Source: Phoronis australis
Taxonomy: Eukaryota > Phoronida > Phoronidae
DNA length: 64,000 bases
NCBI GenBank assembly: GCA_002633005.1
Contig: NMRA01000693.1
Coordinates: 39,691-103,690 of the forward strand
Direction: 5' to 3'
The notes below the pieces were generated by a model that saw only the letters and a list, made by a program, of their open reading frames with translations, was not told where the DNA came from and made no database searches. Positions 12,001 through 23,184 of the stretch are shown here, in pieces; position 1 is the first letter of the stretch; every line of letters starts with the position of its first letter. A program made the position numbers and the translations under genes.

Positions 12001-14647
12001 GCGTTGACTAATATTTCCATTCTTATTAGTGTACTTGCTGCGAAACATGGCATTCGCTTGAATTTCCATTTTTTTCCGTTTTGTTAGATACGCAAGTAAT
12101 GTTCCCTACCTAACTTACTTTCTTTCGCAGTTTAAGTCAATATTTTTTTATGCCGACGATCTCATGGACTCTTTCCTTTGTGACCATATTCCAGTGGGAA
12201 CACTTCTAATTTTTCAGTATTTCTTGAACAAGTCGCGGGTTTAACTTGCTTTAGTTATTTATGCCAATGTATTCACCCTCCAACAACAGATGGTATTGGA
12301 TGCCATACACATAACGTTTGTTGCAGAGCGCCGTATTCACCCGATGCAGCGTATCATAGACTATATGAACGAAATGGGACTAAGACCCGTAGAACTATTG
12401 CGCTCGTTTGATAAAGACGTCAAATTTAAACTCTCCGAAGAAGAGTTTGTGTCCAGAATACAGGTATATGACTGACTTCAATTTTCCAGAATATGTTCTG
12501 AAATACTCCGACATGGTTTCTTTTAATGTCCTTCTCTGCTATGCCATATGCATAGAAGTGACGGGACGTTAGTACCTGTCCACTTATTGTTATGCTTATT
12601 TACTTGTTATATTTCATTTATTCTTATGCTAATTTATTTGTTGCGTCTCAGTGCGCCTTCGCTAGCGATAGGCTTCAAAAAGATAGTGTTTCCTTCTTTC
12701 TTTGGCAACTGTGGATTGAGCTTATGTAATTTCGAACTGAACTGTAATGTACATGTATGTGTAAGATAAAATACACATTTTGGTGTCCTTTAGAGATTTC
12801 ATTTGTTACACATAGATATAATCAATATGCTTCTATGTTTATCTCATTGGATATATTATTAGTATATGTCTATGGTTTGAGTAAATGCCGTTATATCCAA
12901 ATGTAATGTATCGCTTTTTAGGTTAATTGTATTTATATTGTATTATATTTAATATCTTCATAGATGTGGGTGGGCGTGTGCGTGAGTCAGAGGCTTATCT
13001 ACGGTTTAAGCCCCCTGAGACAGGATCAAAAATAAAAATTAAAAAACGTCGTCAGGTAAACGAAATCAGCTACAAAAAACAAACAAAAAATCCTACACGG
13101 GAGGGTGGAACCCTCACTTGACCTTCCCCCGCTCAGCACTACGCACCTGGAATTCGTCGCGCAAATTCTAAACCCCCTTTTACGTAGATCTGCCACTGCA
13201 CGGCGCGTGTGTGTACATCAACATGTAGTAAGTGCGGAGCTTGTGATTTTTATGTGAGAGAAGGTGTAAATGAACATGAACGCACTGGACAAAAATAAGG
13301 TGGAGTCAAAATATTTAGAATAAGATATTAATGGATCTGGGGTAGGCACGCTTTTCCCAAATTCTCTTGATTGTATCACCTGTAAACTTTGCAGTGCCCA
13401 TAGTGTAGGCTTCCATGGGGATAAATGCAGTTGCCCTTGATCGGCATCTTATTTTGGGATCGGTGTGTACGTTACCTGGACCTTCTCTGTTAGTTATGCG
13501 TAAACGTTTTGCACTTTCCTTGAGCATTTTGGAGAGCCTGGCGTTTTCCTGTTTCGTTTCGCTTTATTGAAGTACGTGCGTTTTTTTAAAGGGAACTGGG
13601 ATTCAACTGCACAAGCACGAGATTGAAGAACTCATGGAGTTCGTGAGGGCAAAGGGCAAGAAGAAGAATGGTAAAAACCTCACTTACGAGTAAGTAAATA
13701 TTGGTACATTGTTGTTCATCGTCTCAAGTTGCAAGCTGGCTGGTCTGGTGGCTAGGTAACTCTAAGCGCTTGCACTTTTGGCACATCTGGCACCCTACTG
13801 TAATTGTCAATGCATGTTTTTACGAAAGTCAAGACACCACTACATGTGCATTGTAGTCGACAGTTATGCCTAACCCAAACTAGAACATACTATTTCGTGA
13901 ACGCTATGGTCTTGCCACCTGCTGACTGTAGTATGCTCAGTAACTTCCCTGCGATTTCGGCAGACTCACACCTTCACTGCAAGTCGCTAGTTGTGTTCTC
14001 GAAGTCGTGAATGGTTTAAGCAAATTCCAGAAGTACAACTTGATATGTGCTGAATATGTGCATCGATTGGATATATGATACCTAACACGTTTTGTGTCTT
14101 CCCTCCACATAGTCAGTTGGTGGACAGTGTGCTTTCTCACGTTGAGTCAGATCGAAACTTCCACATCGCCAAGCGAGAATACTCTAAGAAGAAGGAAGAA
14201 CATCACCACCAAATGTTGAACCCCAGTCTTCCCCCACTGGAGAAAATTGAGGAAACGCCGCGGAAACCACTGACGAATACATCTCGAACAAGCAGTACGA
14301 AGAGACTGACCGCGGGAAGTTTGCTGTCCACGAGGGCGCTTAACCCTGTTTCCAACATCAGTTTTTACAAGCTTGACTCCCGACCGCCAACCACCCCGGG
14401 TAGCATCATGGTAAGTATGACCGCGCCGGTGATTGGGCAAAAGCCAAAGAAACCAAAAGTAGAGGGGAAAAAGAAAAGAAAAAGGAAAAAACAGAAAGCC
14501 CCGCTTGAAAAACCGGAAGTAGAGCTTCCCGAAATTCAACACTCCGCGGATGTAAGACAGCCGTCTCAAATGGACAACTTAGTAGAGTCAATGGAGTCGT
14601 TGTTAGTCATCTCGCCACCGCCGGAGAATCTGGCTCTGAAAGTGTAA
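2836..14647 (+). CDS. LRRC74: LRRC74-type leucine-rich-repeat protein, 12 exons, 659 aa
   Basis: Exons: 2836-3034, 3746-3921, 4146-4253, 4714-4810, 4977-5108, 7277-7362, 7730-7924, 11582-11680, 11818-11935, 12327-12463, 13592-13689, 14113-14647. All introns are GT-AG, phases match at every junction, and the total (1980 nt) is a whole number of codons. An in-frame TAG lies directly before the start ATG. The protein has an acidic N-terminus and about nine ribonuclease-inhibitor-type LRRs (roughly residues 98-364) of the form LxxLDLSxNxLGYEG. An LDIEGIPVVKEFE block, characteristic of LRRC74A/B, follows. An EF-hand-like region (about 404-490) and a Lys-rich tail come last. LRRC74 function is poorly known; no catalytic domain is visible. 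The protein is longer than human LRRC74A (about 490 aa, from memory). Introns 5 and 7 are swollen by LINE sequence. Confidence 0.88.
3746..11680 (+). CDS. LRRC74: LRRC74 LRR-encoding exons 2-8
   Basis: Seven exons (3746-3921, 4146-4253, 4714-4810, 4977-5108, 7277-7362, 7730-7924, 11582-11680) encode residues 67-364. Most exons carry one to two 28-residue LRRs, and several introns fall at the same phase near the repeat border, as expected for an LRR solenoid grown by exon duplication. Visible repeat cores are THLDLSGNDLGYEG, LELNLSGNDFDEED, TSLDLSHNAFEETG, VHLNLSWNNIRKKG, QTLDMSFNGLGYEG, KFLDVRENRINWEG and IKLAGNPLTTTG. The consensus leucine and asparagine positions are kept, so the horseshoe fold should be intact. 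Confidence 0.9.
5225..7100 (+). mobile_element. Broken CR1/L2-like non-LTR retrotransposon in LRRC74 intron 5
   Basis: In three broken frames the plus strand encodes pieces of an APE-type endonuclease and a reverse transcriptase. Endonuclease pieces are WNAQGL near 5265, IICICETWA near 5335, PEGSSPYF near 5555 and IVGDLNARTGDL near 5660. RT pieces are LPNGKAGGYDG near 6405, SQAGFRKGYST near 6700, DFSKAFDRIPHN near 6810 after a frameshift, and GTRQGC near 6975. The copy ends just after the LYLNEF block, so the YADD catalytic box and the rest are missing. Stops and frameshifts show it is dead. The clade is tentative. Confidence 0.85.
8172..9544. repeat. Direct duplication A, left copy (ends at N 9545)
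   Basis: The sequence from 8172 (GCATTACGCACCTAATATG) to 9544 is repeated at 9546-10924 with scattered substitutions and small indels, by eye about 95% identical. The second copy begins immediately after a single N. The unit includes a LINE 3' end in minus orientation and an unclassified flank (8172-8560). Both copies lie in LRRC74 intron 7. Confidence 0.9.
8564..9500 (-). mobile_element. LINE 3' end, minus strand, left copy
   Basis: On the minus strand, broken frames encode the end of a non-LTR retrotransposon polyprotein. The block ILYRSRCGLFLN, followed by an FRHNF segment, precedes a degraded cysteine-histidine knuckle. A T-rich run at about 8564-8581 on the plus strand is the complement of the poly(A) tail. 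The copy is 5'-truncated and non-coding. It belongs to a different LINE from the one at 5225-7100 as far as can be judged. Confidence 0.6.
9546..10924. repeat. Direct duplication A, right copy (starts after N 9545)
   Basis: Second copy of 8172-9544. It differs by small indels, for example in the T and A runs, and by a TTA in place of a TAA in the unclassified flank. The position of the N exactly at the junction makes an assembly duplication (two alleles or overlapping contig ends) as likely as a real tandem copy. Confidence 0.9.
9939..10870 (-). mobile_element. LINE 3' end, minus strand, right copy
   Basis: The same LINE tail as at 8564-9500. Here the cysteine-histidine knuckle is intact: minus-strand frame reads LCCGGDAQTNAHVFFACEVC, the typical zinc-binding end of non-LTR retrotransposon ORF2. 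The poly(A) complement lies at about 9939-9955. Because both copies share the same tail and flank, the duplication happened after insertion, or is an assembly artefact. Confidence 0.65.
11190..11400 (+). repeat. tRNA-derived SINE fragment
   Basis: An A-box-like TGGCTCAGTAGTTAGAGC (11199-11216) is followed about 25 bases later by a degraded B-box (CCTTGACTAAATCC, 11238-11251), the layout of a polymerase III promoter in a tRNA-derived SINE. The tRNA-like head lacks a proper cloverleaf, so it is not a functional tRNA gene. The 3' body and end are not defined. Confidence 0.6.
11818..14647 (+). CDS. LRRC74: LRRC74 C-terminal exons 9-12, EF-hand-like region and basic tail
   Basis: Exons 11818-11935, 12327-12463, 13592-13689 and 14113-14647 encode residues 365-659. 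The GIPVVKEFE block at the start joins the last LRR. The segment SFDKDVKFKLSEEEFVSRIQ fits an EF-hand loop with Asp at positions 1 and 3 and Glu at 12, but lacks other ligands. A second site around KKNGKNLTYEQLVD is more degenerate. The long last exon encodes a low-complexity tail with a Lys/Arg cluster (KKKRKRKKQK) that could be a nuclear or nucleic-acid-binding signal. A GTAAGT donor-like site lies inside this last exon at 14411. Confidence 0.85.
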
Positions 14648-14813
14648 TGCTAGGTCCAAGCAAATGGTTTTCATTTTCGTTGGTGCTAAGAAATTTGCAA
14701 CCTTTTAAGGTCTTAAAAGACCTGATTGCCCAGCGGTGACAGTGCTGTTGAAGCGGCAGTCATCGTGTGGGTCTCAGTATTGCGCTGCAGCTGCCAATCT
14801 CGATAGGCATTAA

Positions 14814-14819
14814 AATAAA
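14814..14819 (+). terminator. Candidate poly(A) signal of LRRC74
   Basis: AATAAA 167 bases after the LRRC74 stop codon, inside TAAAATAAAAG. It is the first canonical signal downstream of the gene, giving a short 3' UTR if used. Confidence 0.6.
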
Positions 14820-16949
14820 AGTATTATATTGAATACTTTTTTCCCTATATGATATAAAACCCATTCAGAAATATTTTTGTTGTAAATAATATATTTATTT
14901 TCTGCCTAGATGGATTATGCAAGACACTTAAGTGCAATGTGTGGACGCTCTTGGTCTATATTTTGATTTACACTATATATTTTACGTTTGATTAATTTTG
15001 CCGGTTGTTAAATTTGTCTTATAATATTAAAGTAGGAATTGTGTTGTCCTGCTGGAAAGCAGTGTTATGAAGAGTAATATGTAATGCTGGTTATCCACAA
15101 AGATAGGGATGCTAATCGCTTAGCTGTTATTGACAGTTATTGAGATTAGAGACGAACACGAGTGTTCGCGTGGTTTCCCGCTGGTGATATGTGGCGAAAT
15201 CCCGTGTAATCTCTCCAAACTCCATGGCGAAGTATGCATATTCACCTCTCATTTTGTTCTCGACATTGCTGTAAATATTACACTGACAAAGGCCCGTTTT
15301 TGTATAGGTAAGATATTGTGATGGTGATATTGTGAGCTTAAAAGGAAATTATCGGTTTATCTGCTGAAGAACACGTTTTGGGAATTGTTAAGTGGACTTC
15401 TTAAAATTATTATTTTTGACTAGAGGTATAAAGCAACAAAATCCGTTGTAGATTTGTAATTTTGTTACAAACCGCTAACTCTCAAATCAGGTCCGGCGAT
15501 ATTGCATGTTAAATACACTTAATCTGCTCAGCCATTTATCAAGTAAGATTAGTTCCGCCGCACAACATTGGACTGCGACCGTGAGAGTTACAGTTTCGAT
15601 TTCGCGCCGAGGCTGGTCTCTATAAAAATCACTTTTCTCACCGATAGAGTCCCTTTAATGGAATTGAATTTTGCGGAGTGTGCAACGAAGAAAATTAATT
15701 TCAAACTGTTTTCTCATTTTTAAGTTTGCAGCACTGACGTAGAATGCAGCCTGTGAATTATCAAAAATAAAACGTCTCTGAAGTTTCCATGGTTTGCTAT
15801 TAGTTCATTTAATGCTGATATGTTTAGTATGTTTGCACATGCATAGTCACCGGCCCCATAGCTCCTTACATTACACTGATGGAATAAAAAATGATGCACT
15901 TAAATTCTATTTCCAGAATACCACTAATGTTGTTGAATACCTTTGTTAAAAATTTTGTTTACTTCAAGAAAAGACTCTTGCACGCACTTCAGGGGTTTCA
16001 AGAATCAAAACGCTTAGTGTATAATTTTTAGCCTTGAGATGAGCAATAGCTTAATGTCCTCAAATAACAAACACCGTGCTGAGTGAAATGAAACTCGTCT
16101 TCTATCACAAGAAGACATTAAGTAATAAAACAAATCTACAAATTCGTAATTCGCAATTGTCCCCCACATTGGATTTCAATGCAATAATTTGGTTTTGATT
16201 TCAGACTAAAGAAACCTAACAAAATTTATAATCAGATGTTGAAATTTTTGAGATATTAAGCCTTGAACTTTGTACGTAAGGCAGTACGTAGTATCAACAA
16301 GTTTTCACCTACTTCTCTCCCATTCATGAAAGGCACAATCTCTGACTCGGCAAATATTTCAACAGAACTATCGGTGGCGCTAACACCAACCATAATCAAA
16401 CCTGTATTCGTATAACTCTTATATTTCGAGCTCGCGTTTTCCTGCTACTCTCGTCCAGTTATGACGTTTCAACTTGTGGCAGATCGTGTTTTAGAAGTTT
16501 ATTACATCAACCAACAAATATAGAAACACCAACGTAATTCTAAGAAACGCCTTATGTATAGTTCTGGACATTGTGTAAAATGCATTTTTAGTGCAAGAAA
16601 CGACCGCCTTCCGTGGAAATGTTCATGCGTTGGCTTACACAGTAGAACTAATGATTTTTTGTCAGGTTGTGATACTCACAAACTTCACTCAAAATAATTG
16701 AAAACTGAATCCAGCATTTTGCTACAACTGCCTATAACAATGATAGTTTGCTAAGCACACCTTTGTCCAGGCACTTTTTTGCAGTTTCAGGCAGTGTTTT
16801 ATACAATTTGTAAATTACATGTGTCAGCGCAGAGAGTGACCCAAAATTCTCCTAACGCTGTAGCACTTAGTGGCATAACATCCTACTAGTAAAATGAGCT
16901 TACATAACTTAACTCGAACATTTTCTGCGACACTGTAAATTTGAAAACA

Positions 16950-17350
16950 TAAAAGCTCTGGTCCCTACTGTCAAATAGGGGTTGAAATGCGCCAACGACT
17001 GCACGCTGCAAACAGTGGGACCTATGCTTCCAGGAATGTTGATTAGTACCATGCAACTGGTCAGTAGATGACTCCGATTACTTCAAACACGTCCGAAAAT
17101 AGGAAGGGGTCGCCGTCTCCCAACGTAACGAAAATCTGTCAAGGAATTCCGAAGTTATAGTGGCAATTGTAAAAATTAAATTGTGACTTAGAAGCAAAAA
17201 TGTGGTTGGATCCGCTGGAAAGAAGTCATCCTCTGTTGTCATGCTCCTACGAACACGCTTGCCAAATTTTACAAAGATCCTACGAGAAGTTAAGGACATA
17301 CAGTCACTAACTGAACTGAAAATTCGCCATTGAGACTCTTGCACTTTTTC
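16950..17350 (+). repeat. Dispersed repeat family, member 2
   Basis: Carries the family head (TTGAAATGCGCCAACGACTG, near 16981, leading to CTTCCAGGAATGTT) and, read on the plus strand, the block GCCAAATTTTACAAAGATCC followed by AAGGACATACAG near 17250-17305. These match the blocks found at 57735-58830. No CTCF-like core is preserved here. Confidence 0.5.
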
Positions 17351-19238
17351 AAATGTCTGCCAAAAAAGAACAATGTTTGTATTTGTTAATATGACATCTA
17401 TACCTACATTATCACCAAAGTTTTTTAAAACTCTTGAATCTCATTGCGTGAACAATAACATAACGTATAGGAAAACGGTTAACCATAGCGTCACATAGGC
17501 GGATTTAGGGGGGCCCGCTCCCCCAAACTTGGCTGGCAAGCAAAATGAAACAGCAAAAGCAAAAGAGAGCTCAGTAACTAGGACCGGTAGCGGACCAGGG
17601 GGGGGGGCTCAAATCCCAGTTCGCGCTCATGTTTTTTTTTAGTCCACCGATAGCTTTTCCGAACAGAAGGTCCACATCCTCGGCCCCGCAACCTCTCGGA
17701 CCGCCTGTGCACATACAATCGACCTTTGCCCGATTCCCCGAGGCATATAAATATCCGGCGGCGACTGGTCATCAAAAATAACATCCTGGCAATTTGGCTT
17801 TTCACTGAATGTGGGTTAATTTAGTCATTTAGAAAACTAGAAAATGAACAGGGGCTTTTTACTTAAATTAGAATAGATATTATCATTACATAACTTGCGC
17901 GCATAATCTTTGAGGAATGATTTGTCCTGCGGGTAATTTTTCATCACGACCAACAATTCGTGCGAAGTAGACTACGAGCACGTGCATAGTGAGGAAATTC
18001 AAGGGTAACCTATATATGTGGGGTGGTATACGGGGCGGACTCTCTGATGGTGACATTTTCATGGTCAGATACTCTACAGAAATAGTATATTTTCCAAATT
18101 ACCTACTAATTGGTTCACCTTTTGTATCGGAACACTATGAAAGCGTCCATCTTTACCACAGGACCCCCCAATATTTTCACTGATGTTTTGCTGCGTTAAA
18201 AAGGTCGTTTTAAGCAGCTGCTTGGCCACGGTCAACTTAATGCCAAGTGCCTGTAACACAAGAAAGATAATGTGTGGATGGGAATCAGCATCGTATAGTC
18301 TTTGAAAGGTCTTGCACATACATGCATGAGCATAAGTTAGCTTTGTATTTTTTGTTTACCACATAATCCTGTATACAAGATCATGACATTAGGCGACATA
18401 AAACAATATACAAAATGTAATGTATTTTCGGCAAACACTTAGAAATGCAACTGGATCCCGAAAGTAAGAATGTAAGACCATGCCATTTTTTGGATATAAA
18501 GGCAGTCATCACATTTCTAATACATTTTTCGCCAGCTGGTTGTAAATTTCAAACTGGCCAACTCGCGGCACTCGTTTCTTATGTCATTCCCTACTCGGTG
18601 CTGGAAGACTGAGAGTACATGCATGTGTTTGGGGATGAGGCTTTTTCTCTAAGTCGGGTTGTTAGGGATGGTATCGTCTCGAGTGAGTAAGTATATATTC
18701 CTCGCCTTTTACGCCATTTCAGGTTTTGTCTAGGGTGAATGTTTTTGGACTTGTGATGTCCCGAAGGTGTTGTTTGGTAAATGAAAGAAGTGCCTACTGA
18801 CTGAGTGGTCAAAATTTGATAGAAATTTTCATCTTGTATTGGCTCTGGTACCCATTTTCCTCTTTTCCCTGAAATTGCGTTGGTATGGATACCCTTTGCC
18901 CTACCGGAGGATAGCTTAGAATTACTTTCGTATCACGCCTGCTTAACATTCTATAACTGTATCACTGTCACAGCTAAGAGAATATAAACGCGTTGATGTT
19001 AAGAAACCAATTGGCAAATAAAAATAGAATTTCCTCGGCAGTACCGTTCGCCATCAATTCAACCAACTGCCATTAGAAAATTTCGGCAAAAAACGTTTTA
19101 CCTGCTCTACACAGGTTTTAATTACATCATCGGGTGTATCGTTTCTTAACTAACACAATGCAAGGTAAGAGAGCCAATTGACTCCATCATTGTGTGGCCT
19201 CCGTCTGTGGATGGGAAAGGACATGAATAAAAAAATCA

Positions 19239-21211
19239 AGAAATGGGTGACCTTCAGTGGGTCTCCTCAAAGCGCTGTTTTCCCTAAATAAGAAAGAATA
19301 TATAATTTCAAAAACATGAAAATGAGCAGAAATCGATGCTATCATGAATTAATGCTATATATCACCAGGACCCCTCTCCGTCAGGCTTTCAAGAACATCA
19401 AATGATATGCTATTACATGGGCGGCGCAACACTGAAGAAAGTGGGGGGCTAAAGCCCCTCAGTCCCCCTGTGGTGCACCGCCTATAGACCATGTGCGGCC
19501 TAGCACTGAAAAAGTGGGGGGGGGCTATAGCCCCTAGCCCTCTATGGTGCGCCGCCCATGTATATGGAAAACGGTGAGCGACGTGGTTCCGTTATCCTTG
19601 CCCTATTGGTTCCTGGATACATTTTTTTGTATTCATTGTCTTCATGAAATTAAAAATCTCAGGAATCAGAAATCGCTCTGGGAAACCCGTACATAACACG
19701 TTTTCTTGTTTTTTTTTTAAGTCTATATGATTAGTGTAGGTTTTCAGATGATGCATGGTTTACCAGCAGCGGTACAAAATCCTATCGGGGCGGCCATAAC
19801 TGTTACAGTCTTAACCGCTACAATACCCTTCGAGGCACACGGTGGGTTGCAAAGTCTGGCGCTCAACGGACCGCGGACCTCTTAGTCTGTTCGTATCTTA
19901 CGGCCATTTCAAGCTCCATCCCAGGGATCACGAAGTCCATCTGATGCACTCATTATACACCATTGTTCAACTGTCTATTCGTTCTCTATGTAACCCTCAG
20001 TCGTGGAATGTATAGGCCCTTCTACATTTATATGTTCCGTTTTCTCTGTAGGCCTATTTTACCTTAATTGACATACATTTCCTTGTTATATATGTATTTC
20101 ATGCTTGGCATATACATATGTGCCTTGCTGACACCTCATAGAAACGCTCGTATTCATTTTCCTTTTGTCATCTTTATTTACAGATGATATCTCGAAAAGA
20201 CACGTATCTCTATAGTATTTTTTATTATATGAAATAAAGCTATTATTTACGAAAGTCATGGTAGTTTGAAATAAACACAGGCACGCACACATTCACACAT
20301 CCCGTGGGAACCAGGAAACAGAAAACAAGGGTATTATAGGAGCACATCTACTTTTAAAGTCATTTTGTTGGGAATTATTGTAATTTATATGTATATTTCA
20401 GTTAAACAGTAGTCGTGAAATTCCCTTTTAATTAATTAAATCTTTCAAGGTGCTCTCTTCGCCAGTCTTTGTTTGTGGACATGAAATTTTGCGAGACACA
20501 GAAGGAGATTAATGACCTTTGGCTCATTTAATTTGCCAAAAATAACTTCAACGCAGCTAAGTTGGCGAGAAAAGTTACACCTGTTAGTCCTACCAACGAT
20601 CGACAGTCTTCCAAAATGGAAAAACAAGTTCACAAAACCAAAACAAATGTACAACGTCTTCAGACTAAGCGTGGCAAAAATTACAGAGTTCTGAGTCTGA
20701 ATTACCAATTTTAAACAGAAAACCATCATGAGTTAAACGAATTTGAAACAAGGTCTAGTTTCAGACGTGAAATCAACAGACACAGTTTACTACTTTCCTC
20801 CATCACTCAAGAGAAGGTGCAGTGCTCAAAGAAACTTCCCAATTCTTCTCAAATTCTGTTTTTATATCTTTCTCAACTAAGCCTGTGTAAATTATCTCGT
20901 TCATTTTTGGCTCGAAATTAAAGGTGAATTAAAACTGGAGCAATGTAGACTGAAGACGAACATTAAACTTGGAATTCGTACACATACGAATTACTTGTCG
21001 AATTGCATTTCGAAGTCCAAAAATGAAGGTGAATGGTGGAGAGAAGCCATCCGGGGCACAAAAACATTAGATGACCGGTGCCATCTTGACAATCATAGTA
21101 ATAAACAAAGCCCCTTTTACCAGATACGATAAAAACAGGCCTCTTTCAATCAAAATATGCCGATTGAACCATGAAGGTTCAGAGACAAAATCGTTTCCGA
21201 CGCAAGTATTT
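19239..21211. repeat. Direct duplication B, left copy (ends at N 21212)
   Basis: 1973 bases that recur at 21213-23184 almost unchanged (a few substitutions and one-base indels by eye, near 99% identity). The left copy ends in CGACGCAAGTATTT directly before a single N, and the right copy starts directly after it. The unit holds a small palindromic element and short chance frames, but no recognised gene. Confidence 0.95.
19415..19561. repeat. Palindromic MITE-like element, about 147 bp
   Basis: Starts ACATGGGCGGCGCA and ends TGCGCCGCCCATGT, a perfect 14-base inverted repeat. Inside, two imperfect inverted copies of an about 65-base unit each carry a GGGGCT-AAAGCCCC type hairpin. No coding capacity. 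It looks like a non-autonomous DNA transposon, possibly built from two head-to-head halves. Flanks are TA-rich, so a target duplication cannot be called. Confidence 0.65.
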
Positions 21212-21212
21212 N

Positions 21213-23184
21213 AGAAATGGTTGACCTTCAATGGGTCTCCTCAAAACGCTGTTTTCCCTAAATAAGAAAGAATATATAATTTCAAAAAACATGAAAATGA
21301 GCAGAAATCGATGCTATCATGAATTAATGCTATATATCACCAGGACCCTCTCCGTCAGGCTTTCAAGAACATCAAATGATATGCTATTACATGGGCGGCG
21401 CAACACTGAAGAAAGTGGGGGGCTAAAGCCCCTCAGCCCCCCTGTGGTGCACCGCCTATAGACCATGTGCGGCCTAGCACTGAAAAAGTGGAGGGGGGCT
21501 ATAGCCCCTAGCCCTCTATGGTGCGCCGCCCATGTATATGGAAAACGGTGAGCGACGTGGTTCCGTTATCCTTGCCCTATTGGTTCCTGGATACATTTTT
21601 TTTGTATTCATTGTCTTCATGAAATTAAAAATCTCAGGAATCAGAAATCGCTCTGGGAAACCCGTACATAACACATTTTCTTGTTTTTTTTAAGTCTATA
21701 TGATTAGTGTAGGTTTTCAGATGACGTATGGTTTACCAGCAGCGGTACAAAATCCTATCGGGGCGGCCATAACTCTTACAGTCTTAACCGCTACAATACC
21801 CTTCGAGGCACACGGTAGGTTGCAAAGTCTGGCACTCAACGGATCGCGGACCTCTTAGTCTGTTCGTATCTTACGGCCATTTCAAGCTCCATCCCAGGGA
21901 TCACGAAGTCCATCTGATGCACTCATTATACACCATTGTTCAACTGTCTATTCATTCTCTATGTAACCCTCAGTCGTGGAATGTATAGGCCCTTCTACAT
22001 TTATATGTTCCGTTTTCTCTGTAGGCCTATTTTACCTTAATTGACATACATTTCCTTGTTATATATGTATTTCATGCTTGGCATATACATATGTGCCTTG
22101 CTGACACCTCATAGAAACGCTCGTATTCATTTTCCTTTTGTCATCTTTATTTACAGATGATATCTCGAAAAAACACGTATCTCTATAGTATTTTTTATTA
22201 TATGAAATAAAGCTATTATTTACGAAAGTCATGGTAGTTTGAAATAAACACAGGCACGCACACATTCACACATCCCGTGGGAACCAGGAAACAGAAAACA
22301 AGGGTATTATAGGAGCACATCTACTTTTAAAGTCATTTTGTTGGGAATTATTGTAATTTATATGTATATTTCAGTTAAACAGTAGTCGTGAAATTCCCTT
22401 TTAATTAATTAAATCTTTCAAGGTGCTCTCTTCGCCAGTCTTTGTTTGTGGACATGAAATTTTGCGAGACACAGAAGGAGATTAATGACCTTTGGCTCAT
22501 TTAATTTGCCAAAAATAACTTCAACGCAGCTAAGTTGGCGAGAAAAGTTACACCTGTTAGTCCTACCAACGATCGACAGTCTTCCAAAATGGAAAAACAA
22601 GTTCACAAAACCAAAACAAATGTACAACGTCTTCAGACTAAGCGTGGCAAAAATTACAGAGTTCTGAGTCTGAATTACCAATTTTAAACAGAAAACCATC
22701 ATGAGTTAAACGAATTTGAAACAAGGTCTAGTTTCAGACGTGAAATCAACAGACACAGTTTACTACTTTCCTCCATCACTCAAGAGAAGGTGCAGTGCTC
22801 AAAGAAACTTCCCAATTCTTCTCAAATTCTGTTTTTATATCTTTCTCAACTAAGCCTGTGTAAATTATCTCGTTCATTTTTGGCTCGAAATTAAAGGTGA
22901 ATTAAAACTGGAGCAATGTAGACTGAAGACGAACATTAAACTTGGAATTCGTACACATACGAATTACTTGTCGAATTGCATTTCGAAGTCCAAAAATGAA
23001 GGTGAATGGTGGAGAGAAGCCATCCGGGGCACAAAAACATTAGATGACCGGTGCCATCTTGACAATCATAGTAATAAACAAAGCCCCTTTTACCAGATAC
23101 GATAAAAACAGGCCTCTTTCAATCAAAATATGCCGATTGAACCATGAAGGTTCAGAGACAAAATCGTTTCCGACGCAAGTATTT
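21213..23184. repeat. Direct duplication B, right copy (starts after N 21212)
   Basis: 1972 bases, near-identical to 19239-21211. Unique sequence resumes at 23185 (GAATAGTGTAAACAC). The near-identity and the N at the exact join favour an assembly duplication over an old tandem duplication. Confidence 0.95.
21389..21535. repeat. Palindromic MITE-like element, second copy inside duplication B
   Basis: The counterpart of 19415-19561, with the same 14-base terminal inverted repeats and hairpin units. It is present because it lies within the duplicated block, so it is not independent evidence of mobility. Confidence 0.65.

Noticed and set aside
12290-12326. In-frame ATG extension before LRRC74 exon 10
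   Set aside because: The phase from exon 9 (one leftover base) fits only the acceptor at 12326; using the earlier AG at 12289 gives the wrong frame.
20445-20729. Minus-strand frame of 94 codons, also at 22418-22702
   Set aside because: Its identity in both places is explained by duplication B. No domain, and a plus-strand frame overlaps it.
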